A stretch of 64,000 nt of DNA from Achromobacter xylosoxidans (GCF_001457475.1 NZ_LN831029.1:4340001-4404000), one strand, 5' to 3'; positions 1 to 8,979 are shown, counted from the first letter of the stretch. Numbers and translations: made by a program. Notes: a model not told the origin generated them from the sequence alone.

Positions 1-590
1 ATGGCGGCCTCGGGGCTGCCGTTATCGTTGAAGCGGTGCGACAACGAGCCGCTGGCCAGCACCGCCACGCGGCTGTCGCTCTGCTCGATGGCTTGCCGCA
101 GGGCCGCGCCGAAGCGACGGCTGTCGTCCAACGCGTGCCAGGCGCACCAGGCCGCCACCGACACCACCTTGAAGCGGTCGTCGCCATTCATGTAGCGCAT
201 CGGCACCAGCGTGCCGTATTCCAGTTCGAGGCTGGCGATCTCGTGCGCGCGGGCAGGCACGCCGGCGGCGCCGGCGCATTCGGCGATGCGCCGCCCCAGC
301 GCCGGATCGCCGCGGTAGGCGTAGTCCATGTCCTTGATGAAGTGCGGCAGTTCGTTGCTGGTGTAGCGGCCGGCGAAGCGTTCGTTGCAGTTGATGTGGT
401 AGCCGGCGTTCACCAGCCAGTGCACGTCCAGCACCACCAGCGTGTCGACGTCCAGGTCGCGGCAACGCTGGCCAATGCGGCGATGGCCCTCGATGGCGGC
501 CTCGCGGCAACCGTGATGGCGGCCGGGCATTTCAGATAGATACATGGACGGCACATGCGTTACCTTGGCCGCCAGCGCGAGCTTGCCCAT
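1..590 (-). CDS. hpaD: 3,4-dihydroxyphenylacetate 2,3-dioxygenase, 3' end cut by window edge
   Basis: This is the extradiol dioxygenase that opens the homoprotocatechuate ring in 4-hydroxyphenylacetate breakdown. The reading frame stays open from the ATG at 590 to the window edge, giving the first 196 residues (MGKLALAAKVTHVPSMYLSE...). It looks like the LigB-type class III extradiol family: His12 in THVPS and His57 in LDVHWLVN are at the positions expected for iron ligands. The C-terminal part lies outside the window. It is 39 bp downstream of hpaE on the same strand, so both are probably one transcript. Identity is firm from the N-terminal sequence and the hpa neighbours; the missing C-terminus cannot be judged. 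Confidence 0.92.
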   Translation of the reverse strand, partial: MGKLALAAKVTHVPSMYLSEMPGRHHGCREAAIEGHRRIGQRCRDLDVDTLVVLDVHWLVNAGYHINCNERFAGRYTSNELPHFIKDMDYAYRGDPALGRRIAECAGAAGVPARAHEIASLELEYGTLVPMRYMNGDDRFKVVSVAAWCAWHALDDSRRFGAALRQAIEQSDSRVAVLASGSLSHRFNDNGSPEAA

Positions 591-629
591 GATGCTTGTC
601 TCCTGTTGTTCTCGGTATCCGGGCGTCCT

Positions 630-2096
630 TCAGACGCCCCACTTCGGAATGTGGTGGCTGCCCATCGAGACGCAGACGTTCTTGATCTCGGCAAACACTT
701 CATAGCTGTATTCGCCGCCCTCGCGGCCGGTGCCGGACTCCTTGGTGCCGCCGAACGGCTGGCGCAGGTCGCGCACGTTCTGGCTGTTGATGAACACCAT
801 GCCGGCCTCGATGCCGCGCGCCAGCCGGTGGGCGCGGCCGATGTCGCTGGTCCAGATGTAAGAGGCAAGGCCATACTTGACGTCGTTGGCCAGCGCCAGG
901 CCATGGGCCTCGTCCTTGAACGGAATCAGGCAGGCGACGGGGCCGAAGATCTCTTCCTGGGCGCAGCGCATGCGGTTGTCGACGTCGGCCAGCACGGTGG
1001 GACGCACAAAGTTGCCGCCCGCCAGGTGCGCCGGCATGCCCTGCGGCGCGTCGGCGCCGCCGGCCAGGATGCGCGCGCCCTCTTCGCCGGCCAGGCGGAT
1101 GTAGCCGGTGACCTTTTCCCAGTGCTGGCGCGTGATCATCGCGCCCACGTTTGTCTTTTCATCGGTCGGGTCGCCCACCACCAGGCGGTTGGCGCGCTCG
1201 GCGAAGCGGCGCACGAAGTCATCGTAGATCGATTCCTGCACGAAGATGCGCGAGCCCGCGGTGCAGCGCTCGCCGTTGAGCGAGAAGATGGTGAACAGCG
1301 CGGCGTCCAGCGCGCGCTCGACGTCGGCGTCGTCGAACACCAGCACCGGCGACTTGCCGCCCAGCTCCATCGAGAACTTCTTGATGCCGCCCGCGCTCGC
1401 CATGATCTTCTTGCCGGTGACGGTGCCGCCGGTGAACGAGATCGCGCGCACGCCGGGATGGCGCACCAGCGCGTCGCCGGCGGTGGCGCCATAGCCCTGC
1501 ACCACATTCAGCACGCCGGGCGGAATGCCGGCTTCCAGCGCCAGCAGGCCGAGCTGGTCGGCCGTCAGCGGCGACAGCTCCGACATCTTCAGCACGGCGG
1601 TATTGCCCAGCGCCAGGCAGGGCGCGGTCTTCCAGGTCGCGGTCATGAAAGGCACGTTCCAGGGCGATACCAGCGCGCACACGCCCACCGGCTGGTAGAG
1701 CGTGTAGTTCAGCATCTGGTCGTCCACCGGGTAGGTGTGGCCGTTCATGCGGGTGCAGACTTCGGCGAAGAAGGTGAAGTTCTCGGAGGCGCGCGGAATC
1801 AGCTGCTTGCGCGTCTGCGAGATCGGCAGGCCGGTGTCCCGCGTTTCCAGCTCGGCCAAGTGCGGCACATTGCGGTCGATCAGTTCGCCCAGCCGCCGCA
1901 TGAGGCGCGCGCGCTCCTTGGCGGGCATGCCGGCCCACTTGGGAAAAGCCTCGGCCGCGGCCGCAACGGCGGCATCGATCTCGGCCTGGCCGCCGGCGGC
2001 CACTTCGTCGATGGCCTCGCCCGTGGCCGGGTTGAAGGTGGTGAAGCGGTCGGTGCTATCGACCTGCCTGCCGTTGATCCAGTGCTTGATGCTCAC
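630..2096 (-). CDS. hpaE: 5-carboxymethyl-2-hydroxymuconate semialdehyde dehydrogenase
   Basis: This NAD-dependent aldehyde dehydrogenase oxidises the ring-cleavage product made by HpaD to 5-carboxymethyl-2-hydroxymuconate. The 488-residue length is normal for the ALDH superfamily. Visible catalytic residues are Asn147 (SPWNVPF), Glu244 (SMELGGKSP) and the nucleophile Cys278 (NGERCTAG); an FTGGT cofactor motif lies near residue 221. It is the first gene of the leftward hpa transcript, facing the hpaF-G1 gene across a 210 bp divergent promoter region that carries two related palindromes. The ATG at 2096 opens the family's typical N-terminus (MSIKHWINGR). Confidence 0.95.
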   Translation of the reverse strand: MSIKHWINGRQVDSTDRFTTFNPATGEAIDEVAAGGQAEIDAAVAAAAEAFPKWAGMPAKERARLMRRLGELIDRNVPHLAELETRDTGLPISQTRKQLIPRASENFTFFAEVCTRMNGHTYPVDDQMLNYTLYQPVGVCALVSPWNVPFMTATWKTAPCLALGNTAVLKMSELSPLTADQLGLLALEAGIPPGVLNVVQGYGATAGDALVRHPGVRAISFTGGTVTGKKIMASAGGIKKFSMELGGKSPVLVFDDADVERALDAALFTIFSLNGERCTAGSRIFVQESIYDDFVRRFAERANRLVVGDPTDEKTNVGAMITRQHWEKVTGYIRLAGEEGARILAGGADAPQGMPAHLAGGNFVRPTVLADVDNRMRCAQEEIFGPVACLIPFKDEAHGLALANDVKYGLASYIWTSDIGRAHRLARGIEAGMVFINSQNVRDLRQPFGGTKESGTGREGGEYSYEVFAEIKNVCVSMGSHHIPKWGV

Positions 2097-2157
2097 GTGC
2101 GTCTCCTCGCGTCCCGCGATGGCCGGCGGAGGGAATCCGGCGGCAATGCGAAAATTT

Positions 2158-2173
2158 AGTTAACGAGTTAACT
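2158..2173. promoter_or_regulatory. Palindromic operator candidate, hpa divergent promoter, site 1
   Basis: AGTTAACGAGTTAACT is a perfect 7-2-7 inverted repeat, 62 bp upstream of hpaE. A second copy with the same geometry lies at 2266-2281. The pathway regulator in other bacteria is the MarR-family HpaR; assigning these sites to it is inference, because hpaR is not in the window. Confidence 0.55.
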
Positions 2174-2236
2174 TTATGCTTGCCTTCGCGCCACTGTCAA
2201 CGGCGGAAAACCCCTGTCGCGCGCCAGCCGCGTCGA

Positions 2237-2281
2237 TTGCCGCGGCCCCGGTTTTTCACTATTATGATTAACATGCTAACT
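2237..2281 (+). promoter_or_regulatory. Sigma-70-like promoter of hpaF-G1 with overlapping operator site 2
   Basis: A TTGCCG -35 (2237-2242) and TATTAT -10 (2260-2265) are separated by 17 bp. Directly after the -10 lies GATTAACATGCTAACT (2266-2281), a 7-2-7 inverted repeat with one mismatched pair, resembling site 1. A repressor bound here would cover the start site. It is 25 bp before the hpaF-G1 start codon. Confidence 0.5.
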
Positions 2282-2306
2282 ATATCGGCCCGGTCCCGCG
2301 CCTGCC

Positions 2307-3335
2307 ATGCCCCATATCTGGATTGAGTATTCCGCCAACCTCGACCTGGACACCCGCGCCCTGATGCGCGCGGTCCAGGACGCCGCCGTGGGCGACGGCA
2401 GCCTGTATCCGCTGGCGGGCGCCCGCAGCCGCGCCGTGCGGATCGATGACTACCTGATCGCCGACGGCCATCCCGACAACGCTTTCGTGCACGTGCTGCT
2501 GCGCATCGGCCACGGCCGCAGCGCCGCGCAGCAGGCGGCATTGGGCGAGCGCACGTTCCAGGCCCTGCGCGACGCGCTGGCGCCGGAAATGGCGCGCCGG
2601 CCGCTGGGCCTGTCGCTGCAGGTCGAGGAAGCCGACGCGGTGCTCAACTACAAGCACAGCAACTATCGCGAATACCTGGCGGCCCGCGCCGCCGCGCTGC
2701 CGCGCACCGTTGCGGGCGCGGCGCTCAATACGCGCCAGGCGCTGGCCGCGCTGGGCGAGGCGATGAATGCGCCGCCCTACCAGGCCGCGCCGCGCGCGCC
2801 GGTGCTGTACATCAAGCCGGCCAACACCTATGCCGCCGACGGCGATGCGATCGCGTTGCCGGCCGACGTGCCCGAAGTGCGCATCGGCGCCAGCCTGGGC
2901 ATCGTGTTCGGCCGCCGCGCCAGCCGCGTCAGCGAAGCCGAGGCCCTGGCCCACGTGGCCGGCTATCGCGTGGTGGCCGACCTGTCGGCGCCGCACGACA
3001 GCTATTTCCGGCCCGCGCTCAAGCAGCAGTGCCGCGACGGCTTCTGCCCGATCGGCCGCGAACTGGCGCCGGTCGCGGCGGTGCCGGATCCCGACGCGCT
3101 CGGCATCGAGGTCTGGGTCGACGGCGCGCTGGCACAGCGCGCCAGCACCGCCGACCTGGTGCGGCCGGTGGCGCGCCTGATCGCCGACGTCACCGAATTC
3201 ATGAGCTTCGAACCCGGCGACATCCTGCTGGCCGGCGCCCGCGCCGACGCCCCGCTGGCGCGCGCCGGGCAACGCTACGAAATCCGCATCGCCCAGGTCG
3301 GCGCGCTCGGCAACACGCTCATCGCCGGCGCCTGA
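2307..3335 (+). CDS. Fusion of 5-carboxymethyl-2-hydroxymuconate isomerase and HpaG1-type decarboxylase
   Basis: Two proteins are joined in one 342-residue chain. Residues 1-127 match the HpaF isomerase (CHMI, tautomerase superfamily): Pro2 would become the N-terminal catalytic proline, and PLAGARSR and AFVHVLLRIGHGRS are family blocks. From about residue 130 (YIKPANTY, VRIGASLGIVFG) the chain follows the HpaG1 half of the OPET decarboxylase/isomerase (FAH fold). In E. coli hpaF is a separate gene and G1 is fused to G2, so the fusion partners are rearranged here. The FAH metal-ligand pair E-x-E is absent from this half, where the matching strand reads ASLGIV, but present in the next gene, which suggests the two products act together. 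No frameshift is visible. Confidence 0.85.
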   Translation: MPHIWIEYSANLDLDTRALMRAVQDAAVGDGSLYPLAGARSRAVRIDDYLIADGHPDNAFVHVLLRIGHGRSAAQQAALGERTFQALRDALAPEMARRPLGLSLQVEEADAVLNYKHSNYREYLAARAAALPRTVAGAALNTRQALAALGEAMNAPPYQAAPRAPVLYIKPANTYAADGDAIALPADVPEVRIGASLGIVFGRRASRVSEAEALAHVAGYRVVADLSAPHDSYFRPALKQQCRDGFCPIGRELAPVAAVPDPDALGIEVWVDGALAQRASTADLVRPVARLIADVTEFMSFEPGDILLAGARADAPLARAGQRYEIRIAQVGALGNTLIAGA

Positions 3336-3356
3336 GGCGCCCTCACGGAACCCGCC

Positions 3357-4106
3357 ATGAAACACGCACGCATCGCCTACGAAGGCGCCATCCACGCCGC
3401 CACCGACGCTGGCAACGGCCAGATCCGCCTGGCGGACGGCCGCCTGCTGGCCGAGGACGCGGTGACCTGGCTGCCGCCGATCGAGCCGCGCACCACCTTC
3501 ACGCTGGCCATCAACTATGCCGACCACGCCAAGGAACTGGCGTTCAAGGCGCCGGCCGAACCGCTGGGTTTTCTCAAGGCCGCCAACACCTTCGTCGGCC
3601 ATCGCGCGCGCACGCTGCGGCCGGCCGACGTGGGCTTCATGCACTACGAATGCGAGCTGGCCGTGGTGATCGGCAAGACCGCCCGCAACGTGACGCGCGC
3701 GCAGGCCTACGACTACGTGGCCGGCTACACCGTGGCCAACGACTACGCGCTGCGCGACTACCTGGAAAACTGGTATCGCCCCAACCTGCGCGTCAAGAGC
3801 CGCGACACCTGCACGCCGCTGGGGCCGTGGCTGGTGGACCGCGACGACGTGGCCGACCCGATGAACCTGGACCTGCGCACCACCGTCAACGGTGTCGAGA
3901 CCCAGCGCGGCAACACCCGCGACATGGTGTTCGACATCCCCGCCCTGATCGCTTACTTCAGCGGCTTCATGACGCTGTCGCCCGGCGACCTGATCCTGAC
4001 CGGCACGCCCGACGGCATCGTCAACGTGCAGCCGGGCGACGAGGTCGTGACCGAAATCGACGGCATCGGCCGGCTCGTCAACACGCTGGTGCCCTGCCCC
4101 GCCTGA
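3357..4106 (+). CDS. hpaG2: HpaG2-type 2-hydroxyhepta-2,4-diene-1,7-dioate isomerase / OPET decarboxylase subunit
   Basis: This 249-residue FAH-fold protein corresponds to the C-terminal half of E. coli HpaG/HpcE, which decarboxylates 5-oxopent-3-ene-1,2,5-tricarboxylate and isomerises the product. The metal-binding residues are intact: Glu98 and Glu100 in HYECELAVVIG and Asp129 in VANDYALRD. LTGTPDG near residue 220 is a typical FAH C-terminal block. It starts 21 bp after the hpaF-G1 stop and is followed 25 bp later by hpaH, so the genes are one operon. The catalytic burden probably lies on this subunit, since the G1 half upstream lacks the E-x-E pair. Confidence 0.9.
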   Translation: MKHARIAYEGAIHAATDAGNGQIRLADGRLLAEDAVTWLPPIEPRTTFTLAINYADHAKELAFKAPAEPLGFLKAANTFVGHRARTLRPADVGFMHYECELAVVIGKTARNVTRAQAYDYVAGYTVANDYALRDYLENWYRPNLRVKSRDTCTPLGPWLVDRDDVADPMNLDLRTTVNGVETQRGNTRDMVFDIPALIAYFSGFMTLSPGDLILTGTPDGIVNVQPGDEVVTEIDGIGRLVNTLVPCPA

Positions 4107-4131
4107 TTTCCCTTACCTGGATATTCCCCGC

Positions 4132-4935
4132 ATGCTTGACACTTCCACCGTGCGCGCCCTGGCGGCGCGCCTGCACGACGCCGAACGCAGCCGCCAGCAG
4201 ATCCGCCAGATCTCGCTGGAGCACCCCGACATCACCATCGCCGACGCCTACGCCATCCAGCGCGCCTGGATGGACATCAAGCTGGGCGAAGGCCGCGTCA
4301 AGCGCGGCCACAAGATCGGCCTGACCTCGCGCGCCATGCAACTGTCATCGCAGATCGACGAGCCCGATTTCGGCATGTTGCTCGATGACATGTTCTTCGA
4401 GGACGGCGGCGACATTCCCGCCGGCCGCTTCATCCTGCCGCGCCTGGAAGTGGAGCTGGCCTTCGTGCTGGGCAAGCGCCTGCAAGGCCCGAACGTGACG
4501 CTGTTCCAGGTGTACGACGCGGTCGACTACGTGATCCCGGCGCTGGAGATCATCGATGCCCGCTCGCACGGCATCGACCCCGACAGCAAGCGCCCGCGCA
4601 AGGTGTTCGACACCATCGCCGACAACGCGGCCAACGCCGGCGTGGTGATGGGCGGCCGGCCGGTGAAGATCGGCGAACTGGACCTGCGCTGGATCGGCGC
4701 GATCCTGTCGCGCAACGCGGTGATCGAAGAAACCGGCGTGGCCGCCGGCGTCTTGAACCATCCCGCCAATGGCGTAGTATGGCTGGCGAACAAGCTGGCC
4801 GCGCACGACGTGGCGCTGGAAGCGGGCGAGATCATCCTGTCGGGGTCCTTCACCCGTCCGGTGGCCGCGCGCCCCGGCGACACCTTCAACGTCGACTACG
4901 GCGTGCTCGGCTCCGTCAACTGCCATTTCATCTGA
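4132..4935 (+). CDS. hpaH: 2-oxo-hept-4-ene-1,7-dioate hydratase
   Basis: HpaH adds water to 2-oxohept-4-ene-1,7-dioate to give 4-hydroxy-2-oxoheptanedioate, the substrate of HpaI. The 267-residue length and blocks such as [23 protein letters not shown] and GSFTRPV are those of the HpaH/MhpD hydratase family, which binds a divalent metal through acidic residues; E-x-E in LEVELAFV is visible. It sits between hpaG2 and hpaI in pathway order with short gaps, indicating co-transcription from the promoter near 2240. Confidence 0.95.
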   Translation: MLDTSTVRALAARLHDAERSRQQIRQISLEHPDITIADAYAIQRAWMDIKLGEGRVKRGHKIGLTSRAMQLSSQIDEPDFGMLLDDMFFEDGGDIPAGRFILPRLEVELAFVLGKRLQGPNVTLFQVYDAVDYVIPALEIIDARSHGIDPDSKRPRKVFDTIADNAANAGVVMGGRPVKIGELDLRWIGAILSRNAVIEETGVAAGVLNHPANGVVWLANKLAAHDVALEAGEIILSGSFTRPVAARPGDTFNVDYGVLGSVNCHFI

Positions 4936-4949
4936 CCTCAACGCGGCCC

Positions 4950-5750
4950 ATGGATATCCTGACCAATCAGTTCAAGCGCGCGCTGCGCGCCGGCACGCCC
5001 CAGATCGGCCTGTGGGCCGGGCTGGCCAGCGCCTACACCTCCGAGATCATCGCCGGCGCCGGCTTCGACTGGCTGCTGATCGACGGCGAGCACGCCCCCA
5101 ACACGCTGCAGACCACGCTGGCGCAGCTGCAATCGGTGGCCGCCTATCCGGTGGCGCCGGTGGTGCGCCCGGCCTGGAACGATCCAGTGCAGATCAAGCA
5201 GATCCTCGACACGGGCGCCCAGACGCTGCTGGTGCCGATGGTGCAGTCGGCCGAAGAGGCCGCCGCCGCCGTGGCCGCGGTGCGTTATCCGCCCGCCGGC
5301 ATCCGTGGCGTGGGCAGCGCGCTGGCGCGTTCGTCGCGCTGGAACCGCATCCCCAACTACCTGGAGCGCGCCAACGACGAGATGTGCGTGCTGGTGCAGA
5401 TCGAGACGCCGCGCGGCGTCGATGCGCTGGAAGCCATCCTGGCGGTGGACGGCGTCGACGGCGCCTTCATCGGCCCGGCCGACCTGTCGGCCAGCATGGG
5501 CTACCTGGGCCAGCCCGACCATCCCGAAGTCACCCGCGCCATCGACGCGGCCATCGGCCGCATCGTCAAGTCGGGCAAGGCGGCCGGCATCCTGCACAGC
5601 GGCGTGGCGCAGGCCAGGCACTATCTGTCGCTGGGCGCGACCTTCGTCGCGGTGGGCGTGGACGCGGTGCTGCTGGCGCGCGCGGCCGAAAAGCTGGCCG
5701 GCGAGTTCAAGGACCTCAAGCCGGTCGGCAAGGCCGGCGGGCCGTACTGA
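4950..5750 (+). CDS. hpaI: 4-hydroxy-2-oxoheptanedioate aldolase
   Basis: HpaI is the class II, metal-dependent aldolase that ends the pathway, cleaving 4-hydroxy-2-oxoheptanedioate to pyruvate and succinate semialdehyde. Family residues are visible: His48 (IDGEHAPN), Arg73 (VVRPAWND), Glu152 (IETPRG) and Asp178 (GPADLS); the last pair are metal ligands in the family. I chose the ATG at 4950 ([10 protein letters not shown]), 14 bp after the hpaH stop, which gives the normal 266 residues; the frame stays open further upstream but that stretch overlaps hpaH and has no family similarity. A strong hairpin terminator follows. Confidence 0.95.
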   Translation: MDILTNQFKRALRAGTPQIGLWAGLASAYTSEIIAGAGFDWLLIDGEHAPNTLQTTLAQLQSVAAYPVAPVVRPAWNDPVQIKQILDTGAQTLLVPMVQSAEEAAAAVAAVRYPPAGIRGVGSALARSSRWNRIPNYLERANDEMCVLVQIETPRGVDALEAILAVDGVDGAFIGPADLSASMGYLGQPDHPEVTRAIDAAIGRIVKSGKAAGILHSGVAQARHYLSLGATFVAVGVDAVLLARAAEKLAGEFKDLKPVGKAGGPY

Positions 5751-5770
5751 GCCCGGCGGGAAGCAACGGA

Positions 5771-5800
5771 AAAAACCGGCGCCCACGGGCGCCGGTTTTT
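5771..5800. terminator. Bidirectional intrinsic terminator after hpaI
   Basis: A perfect 13 bp stem with the four-base loop cacg, built from a run of A, the GC core ccggcgcc and its complement, and a run of T. The symmetry lets it work on both strands, matching its place between the convergent hpaI and SDR genes. Confidence 0.9.
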
Positions 5801-5861
5801 CCATCGGAGGCCAGGAACGGCGTAGCCAGATGGGCCGTGCCGCCTGGCCCGATCCGGGCGA

Positions 5862-6581
5862 TCAGGAGCGGCCGCCCAGGCTGCCGCCGCCATCCACGCC
5901 CAGCACCTGGCCGGTGATGAAGCCGGCGTCGTCCGACAGCAGGAAGGCGATGGCGGCGGCCACTTCGGCCGGCGTGCCCAGGCGCTTCATCGGCACCGAG
6001 GCCAGCGCGCGCTTTTCGCCTTCGCTGCCCGCCGGGCGGGTGGCGCGGAACATCTCGGTTTCGATGGGGCCCGGCGCCACCGCGTTGGCGGTCACGCCGT
6101 ATTCGGCCAGCTCCAGCGCCCAGGTGCGGGTGCAGCCGACCAGCGCGCTCTTGGCGGCCGAATAGGCGGTGCGTTCCAGGCCGCCGTGGATGGCGCGGCT
6201 GCAGACGTTGACGATACGGCCGGCGCGGCGCGCTTTCATCGATTCGATGAAGGCCTGGGTGACCTGCACGGCGACGCGCACGTTCAGGTCCAGCACGTTG
6301 TAGAGGGTGGCCAGGTCGATCTCGCCCAGCGGCTGGGGCGAGGCGATGCCGACGTTGTTGACCACGGCATCGACCGGGAATTTCTCGCGGATCTCGCGCA
6401 GCACTTCCTCGGTGCGGCCGGCGTCGGCCAGGTCACAGGCATAGAGGTAGCCGGGAAAGTCCACATCGCCGGTATTGCGCGCGATACCGACCACATGACA
6501 ACCCATGTCGGACAGCCGCTGAGTAAGGGCCCAGCCTATGCCTTTGGTGGCGCCCGTGATGAGCACGCATTTGTCCTTCAT
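5862..6581 (-). CDS. SDR-family NAD(P)-dependent oxidoreductase
   Basis: This is a 239-residue classical short-chain dehydrogenase/reductase. The nucleotide-binding motif TGATKGIG is at residues 9-16, the structural NNVG near 75, Asn100, and the catalytic Ser128, Tyr140 and Lys144 (YSAAK). The C-terminus (ITGQVLGVDGGGSLGG) is typical of the FabG-like branch. The substrate cannot be assigned: the branch includes 3-oxoacyl reductases and sugar or aromatic-diol dehydrogenases. It is transcribed leftward, convergent with hpaI, and separated from the alanine racemase gene upstream by 264 bp containing terminator hairpins, so it is probably its own unit. Confidence 0.85.
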   Translation of the reverse strand: MKDKCVLITGATKGIGWALTQRLSDMGCHVVGIARNTGDVDFPGYLYACDLADAGRTEEVLREIREKFPVDAVVNNVGIASPQPLGEIDLATLYNVLDLNVRVAVQVTQAFIESMKARRAGRIVNVCSRAIHGGLERTAYSAAKSALVGCTRTWALELAEYGVTANAVAPGPIETEMFRATRPAGSEGEKRALASVPMKRLGTPAEVAAAIAFLLSDDAGFITGQVLGVDGGGSLGGRS

Positions 6582-6613
6582 GGATCGAAACCTCGTTGTT
6601 CGTTACTGGGGCG

Positions 6614-6635
6614 AAAACGGGCGCTTGGGCGCCCG
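6614..6635 (-). terminator. Intrinsic terminator candidate, leftward
   Basis: Read on the minus strand, a 7 bp stem CGGGCGC/GCGCCCG with loop CCAA is followed by TTTT. It lies between alr and the SDR gene and would end readthrough from alr just before the SDR promoter. Confidence 0.5.
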
Positions 6636-6740
6636 GTCTTCAAGTAGACACCATCCGGCGTTACCTGTCTTGTAAATTGCGTAGCAATTCTTGCGTGCCG
6701 GACACCCTCCGCCTCGGATCGGGCGCGCGGCTTTCCGGAG

Positions 6741-6766
6741 AAAAATCAGGCGCTTGGAAGGCGCCC
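6741..6766 (-). terminator. Intrinsic terminator candidate of alr
   Basis: On the minus strand a short GGCGC/GCGCC stem with a seven-base loop is followed by TGATTTTT, about 80 bp after the alr stop codon. The stem is weak, so this may be helped by the hairpin at 6614-6635. Confidence 0.45.
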
Positions 6767-6845
6767 GCTGCCCAGGCGCCGGAAAAACGCGCCGGGAGTG
6801 CTCAAAAAACGATCAAGGGGTGGCCAGCGACCGCGCCGGAACGCA

Positions 6846-7976
6846 TCAGGCGTCCCGGGTGACCGGGACGCGGGGCGCCAGGGCGCAGAGCAGCTCGTAA
6901 CCAATGGTGCCGGCCGCCAGCGCGACTTCGTCCACCGACGGCCCCTCTTCGCCCCACAGCGAAACCGGGGCGCCGACGCCCGCGGCCGGAATCGGGTCCA
7001 GGTCGACGATCAGCATATCCATCGAAACCCGGCCCACCAACCGGGTGCGGATGCCGGCCACGACCACCGGGGTGCCGGTGGCGGCGTGGCGCGGATAGCC
7101 GTCGGCGTAGCCGCAGGCCACGATGCCGACCCGCATGGGCCGGTCGGCCCGGAACAACGCGCCGTAGCCAACCGAATCGCCGGCCTTCAATTCCTGCACC
7201 GCGATGATCTCGGAGCGCAGCGACATGGCCGGCTTGAGACCGAAGGCGGCGGCCTCGGCGTCGGCGAATGGCGAGGCGCCGTACAGGCAGATGCCGGGGC
7301 GGACCCAGTGCGCCTGGGCCTCGGACCCCACGGCGATCTCGGCAAAGCGCAGCGTGGCCGCGGAGTTGCAGACGCTGATGGGTCCCGCCGCCATCTTATG
7401 CGTCACCGAATTGAACACGGCCAGTTGCTCGGTGATGCCCTGGGGACCGTCGGCGCAGGCGAAATGGGTCATCTTGCCGAGCGAGCCGATCACGCCCTGC
7501 TGTTGCAGCAGCAGCGCGCGCTCGTGGGCGGCGGGATAGGCGGCCGGGGAAAAACCCAGCCGGTTCATGCCGCTGTTGAGCTTGAGCATGATGTCGACCC
7601 GCCGCGACAGGCGCGCGCGGGCCAGCATGTCGAGCTGCTCGCGCTGGTGCACCGTGACGCTCAGGTGGTAGCGGTCGACGATGTCGAGATCGGACGGATT
7701 GAAGAAGCCTTCGAGCAGCAGGATCGGCCCGCCCCAGCCGGCCTCGCGGCAGCGCACCGCTTCGTCCAGGTCGAGCATGGCCAGGCCCTGCGCCTTGGAG
7801 AAGCCGGCGACCGCCTGCTCGATGCCGTGGCCGTAGGCATTGGCCTTGATCACCGCCCAGATCGACGGCGCCACGCCGGACGCGGCGGCGGCGGTCTGGT
7901 CGAGGTGGCGGCGCACGGCGGCCAGATTGTGGGCCAGGGCGGAAACGGAAACGGTGGCGGAAATTGGGCGGGGCAT
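6846..7976 (-). CDS. alr: Alanine racemase
   Basis: This PLP enzyme interconverts L- and D-alanine for peptidoglycan synthesis or alanine catabolism. The PLP lysine is Lys44 in AVIKANAYGHG and the second catalytic base is Tyr271 in SVGYGALFRA; RVSMDMLIVDL near the C-terminus is another family block. The 376-residue length is normal. The start at 7976 (MPRPISATVS) is chosen over an open extension to 8051, which would add 25 low-similarity residues. Sequence alone does not decide between the biosynthetic (alr) and catabolic (dadX) type; no dadA is adjacent. It is divergent from hpnC. Confidence 0.93.
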   Translation of the reverse strand: MPRPISATVSVSALAHNLAAVRRHLDQTAAAASGVAPSIWAVIKANAYGHGIEQAVAGFSKAQGLAMLDLDEAVRCREAGWGGPILLLEGFFNPSDLDIVDRYHLSVTVHQREQLDMLARARLSRRVDIMLKLNSGMNRLGFSPAAYPAAHERALLLQQQGVIGSLGKMTHFACADGPQGITEQLAVFNSVTHKMAAGPISVCNSAATLRFAEIAVGSEAQAHWVRPGICLYGASPFADAEAAAFGLKPAMSLRSEIIAVQELKAGDSVGYGALFRADRPMRVGIVACGYADGYPRHAATGTPVVVAGIRTRLVGRVSMDMLIVDLDPIPAAGVGAPVSLWGEEGPSVDEVALAAGTIGYELLCALAPRVPVTRDA

Positions 7977-8148
7977 GGTATGAGATCCTGTGGCGCTTAA
8001 GTCTAACTGATCGGCGCGGCGGCGGCGCGGGGCCGCGGGCGCGCCGGTCATCTAAAATGGGTCGGCCTCCCGCCTGGGCCGCACTTGCGCCGGCGCGGCC
8101 GGAGCGCCGCGCAAAAAAGCAACCCCGCAGGACCGCAGGACCAGACCC

Positions 8149-8979
8149 ATGCCCATCGATCACTACGAGAATTTTCCCGTCGCCTCGCTGCTGTTGCCGC
8201 GTCGGCTGCGTGGCGCCGTGACCGATCTGTACCGGTTCGCCCGCGCCGCCGACGATATCGCCGACGAAGGCGCGGCCAGCGACGACGAACGGTTGGCCCA
8301 ATTGGCCGCATTCCGCGCCGAGCTGCATCGTATCGGCGCCGAACCGGGCGCGGTGCCGGCCCCCGGCGCCCCCGAACTGGCCGGTATTTTCGTGCCGCTG
8401 GCGGCCACCATCGCCCGCCACCAGTTGCCCATCACGCCCTTCTACGACCTGCTGTCGGCCTTCGAGCAGGACATCAGCGTCAAGCGCTACGACGATTACG
8501 CCACGCTGGCCGACTACTGCACCCGCTCGGCCAACCCCGTCGGGCGGCTGATGCTGCACCTGTTCGACGCCACCGATCCGCGCGACGTGGAACAATCGGA
8601 CGCCATCTGCACCGGGCTGCAATTGGTGAACTTCTGGCAGGACGTGCGGGTCGATTGGCACAAGCACCGCGTCTACCTGCCGCAGGAAGACCTGAACCGC
8701 TTCGACGTCTCGGAAGAGGACCTGGCCGCCTGCCGCCTGACGCCGGGCTGGCGCGCCCTGATGGCGTTCGAGGTGGAACGCGCCCGCGCACTGCTACACT
8801 TCGGCGCTCCGCTGGCGCGCCGCCTGCCGGGCCGCATCGGCCTGGAGCTGCGCCTGGTGGTGCAAGGCGGGCTGCGCGTGCTGGAGCGGATCGAGGCGAG
8901 CGGCTACGATGTATTCATGAACCGACCCGAATTGGGCGCCAAGGACTGGGCCATCATGCTCTGGCGCTCCATCAAGTAA
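8149..8979 (+). CDS. hpnC: Squalene biosynthesis protein HpnC (hydroxysqualene synthase)
   Basis: HpnC converts presqualene diphosphate to hydroxysqualene, the second step of the bacterial HpnCDE route from farnesyl diphosphate to squalene. The protein (276 residues) has both aspartate-rich prenyl-diphosphate motifs: Asp35/Asp36/Asp39 in RAADDIADE, and Gln164-Asp165 and Asp169 in NFWQDVRVD. It opens an operon with hpnD 19 bp downstream and hpnE overlapping. No squalene-hopene cyclase gene is in the window, so whether the squalene becomes hopanoids must be seen elsewhere. Confidence 0.93.
   Translation: MPIDHYENFPVASLLLPRRLRGAVTDLYRFARAADDIADEGAASDDERLAQLAAFRAELHRIGAEPGAVPAPGAPELAGIFVPLAATIARHQLPITPFYDLLSAFEQDISVKRYDDYATLADYCTRSANPVGRLMLHLFDATDPRDVEQSDAICTGLQLVNFWQDVRVDWHKHRVYLPQEDLNRFDVSEEDLAACRLTPGWRALMAFEVERARALLHFGAPLARRLPGRIGLELRLVVQGGLRVLERIEASGYDVFMNRPELGAKDWAIMLWRSIK

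Noticed and set aside
22..539. Open frames on both strands at the left edge
   Set aside because: They are out-of-frame shadows of hpaD, whose true frame is open from 590 to the edge and gives a recognisable dioxygenase.
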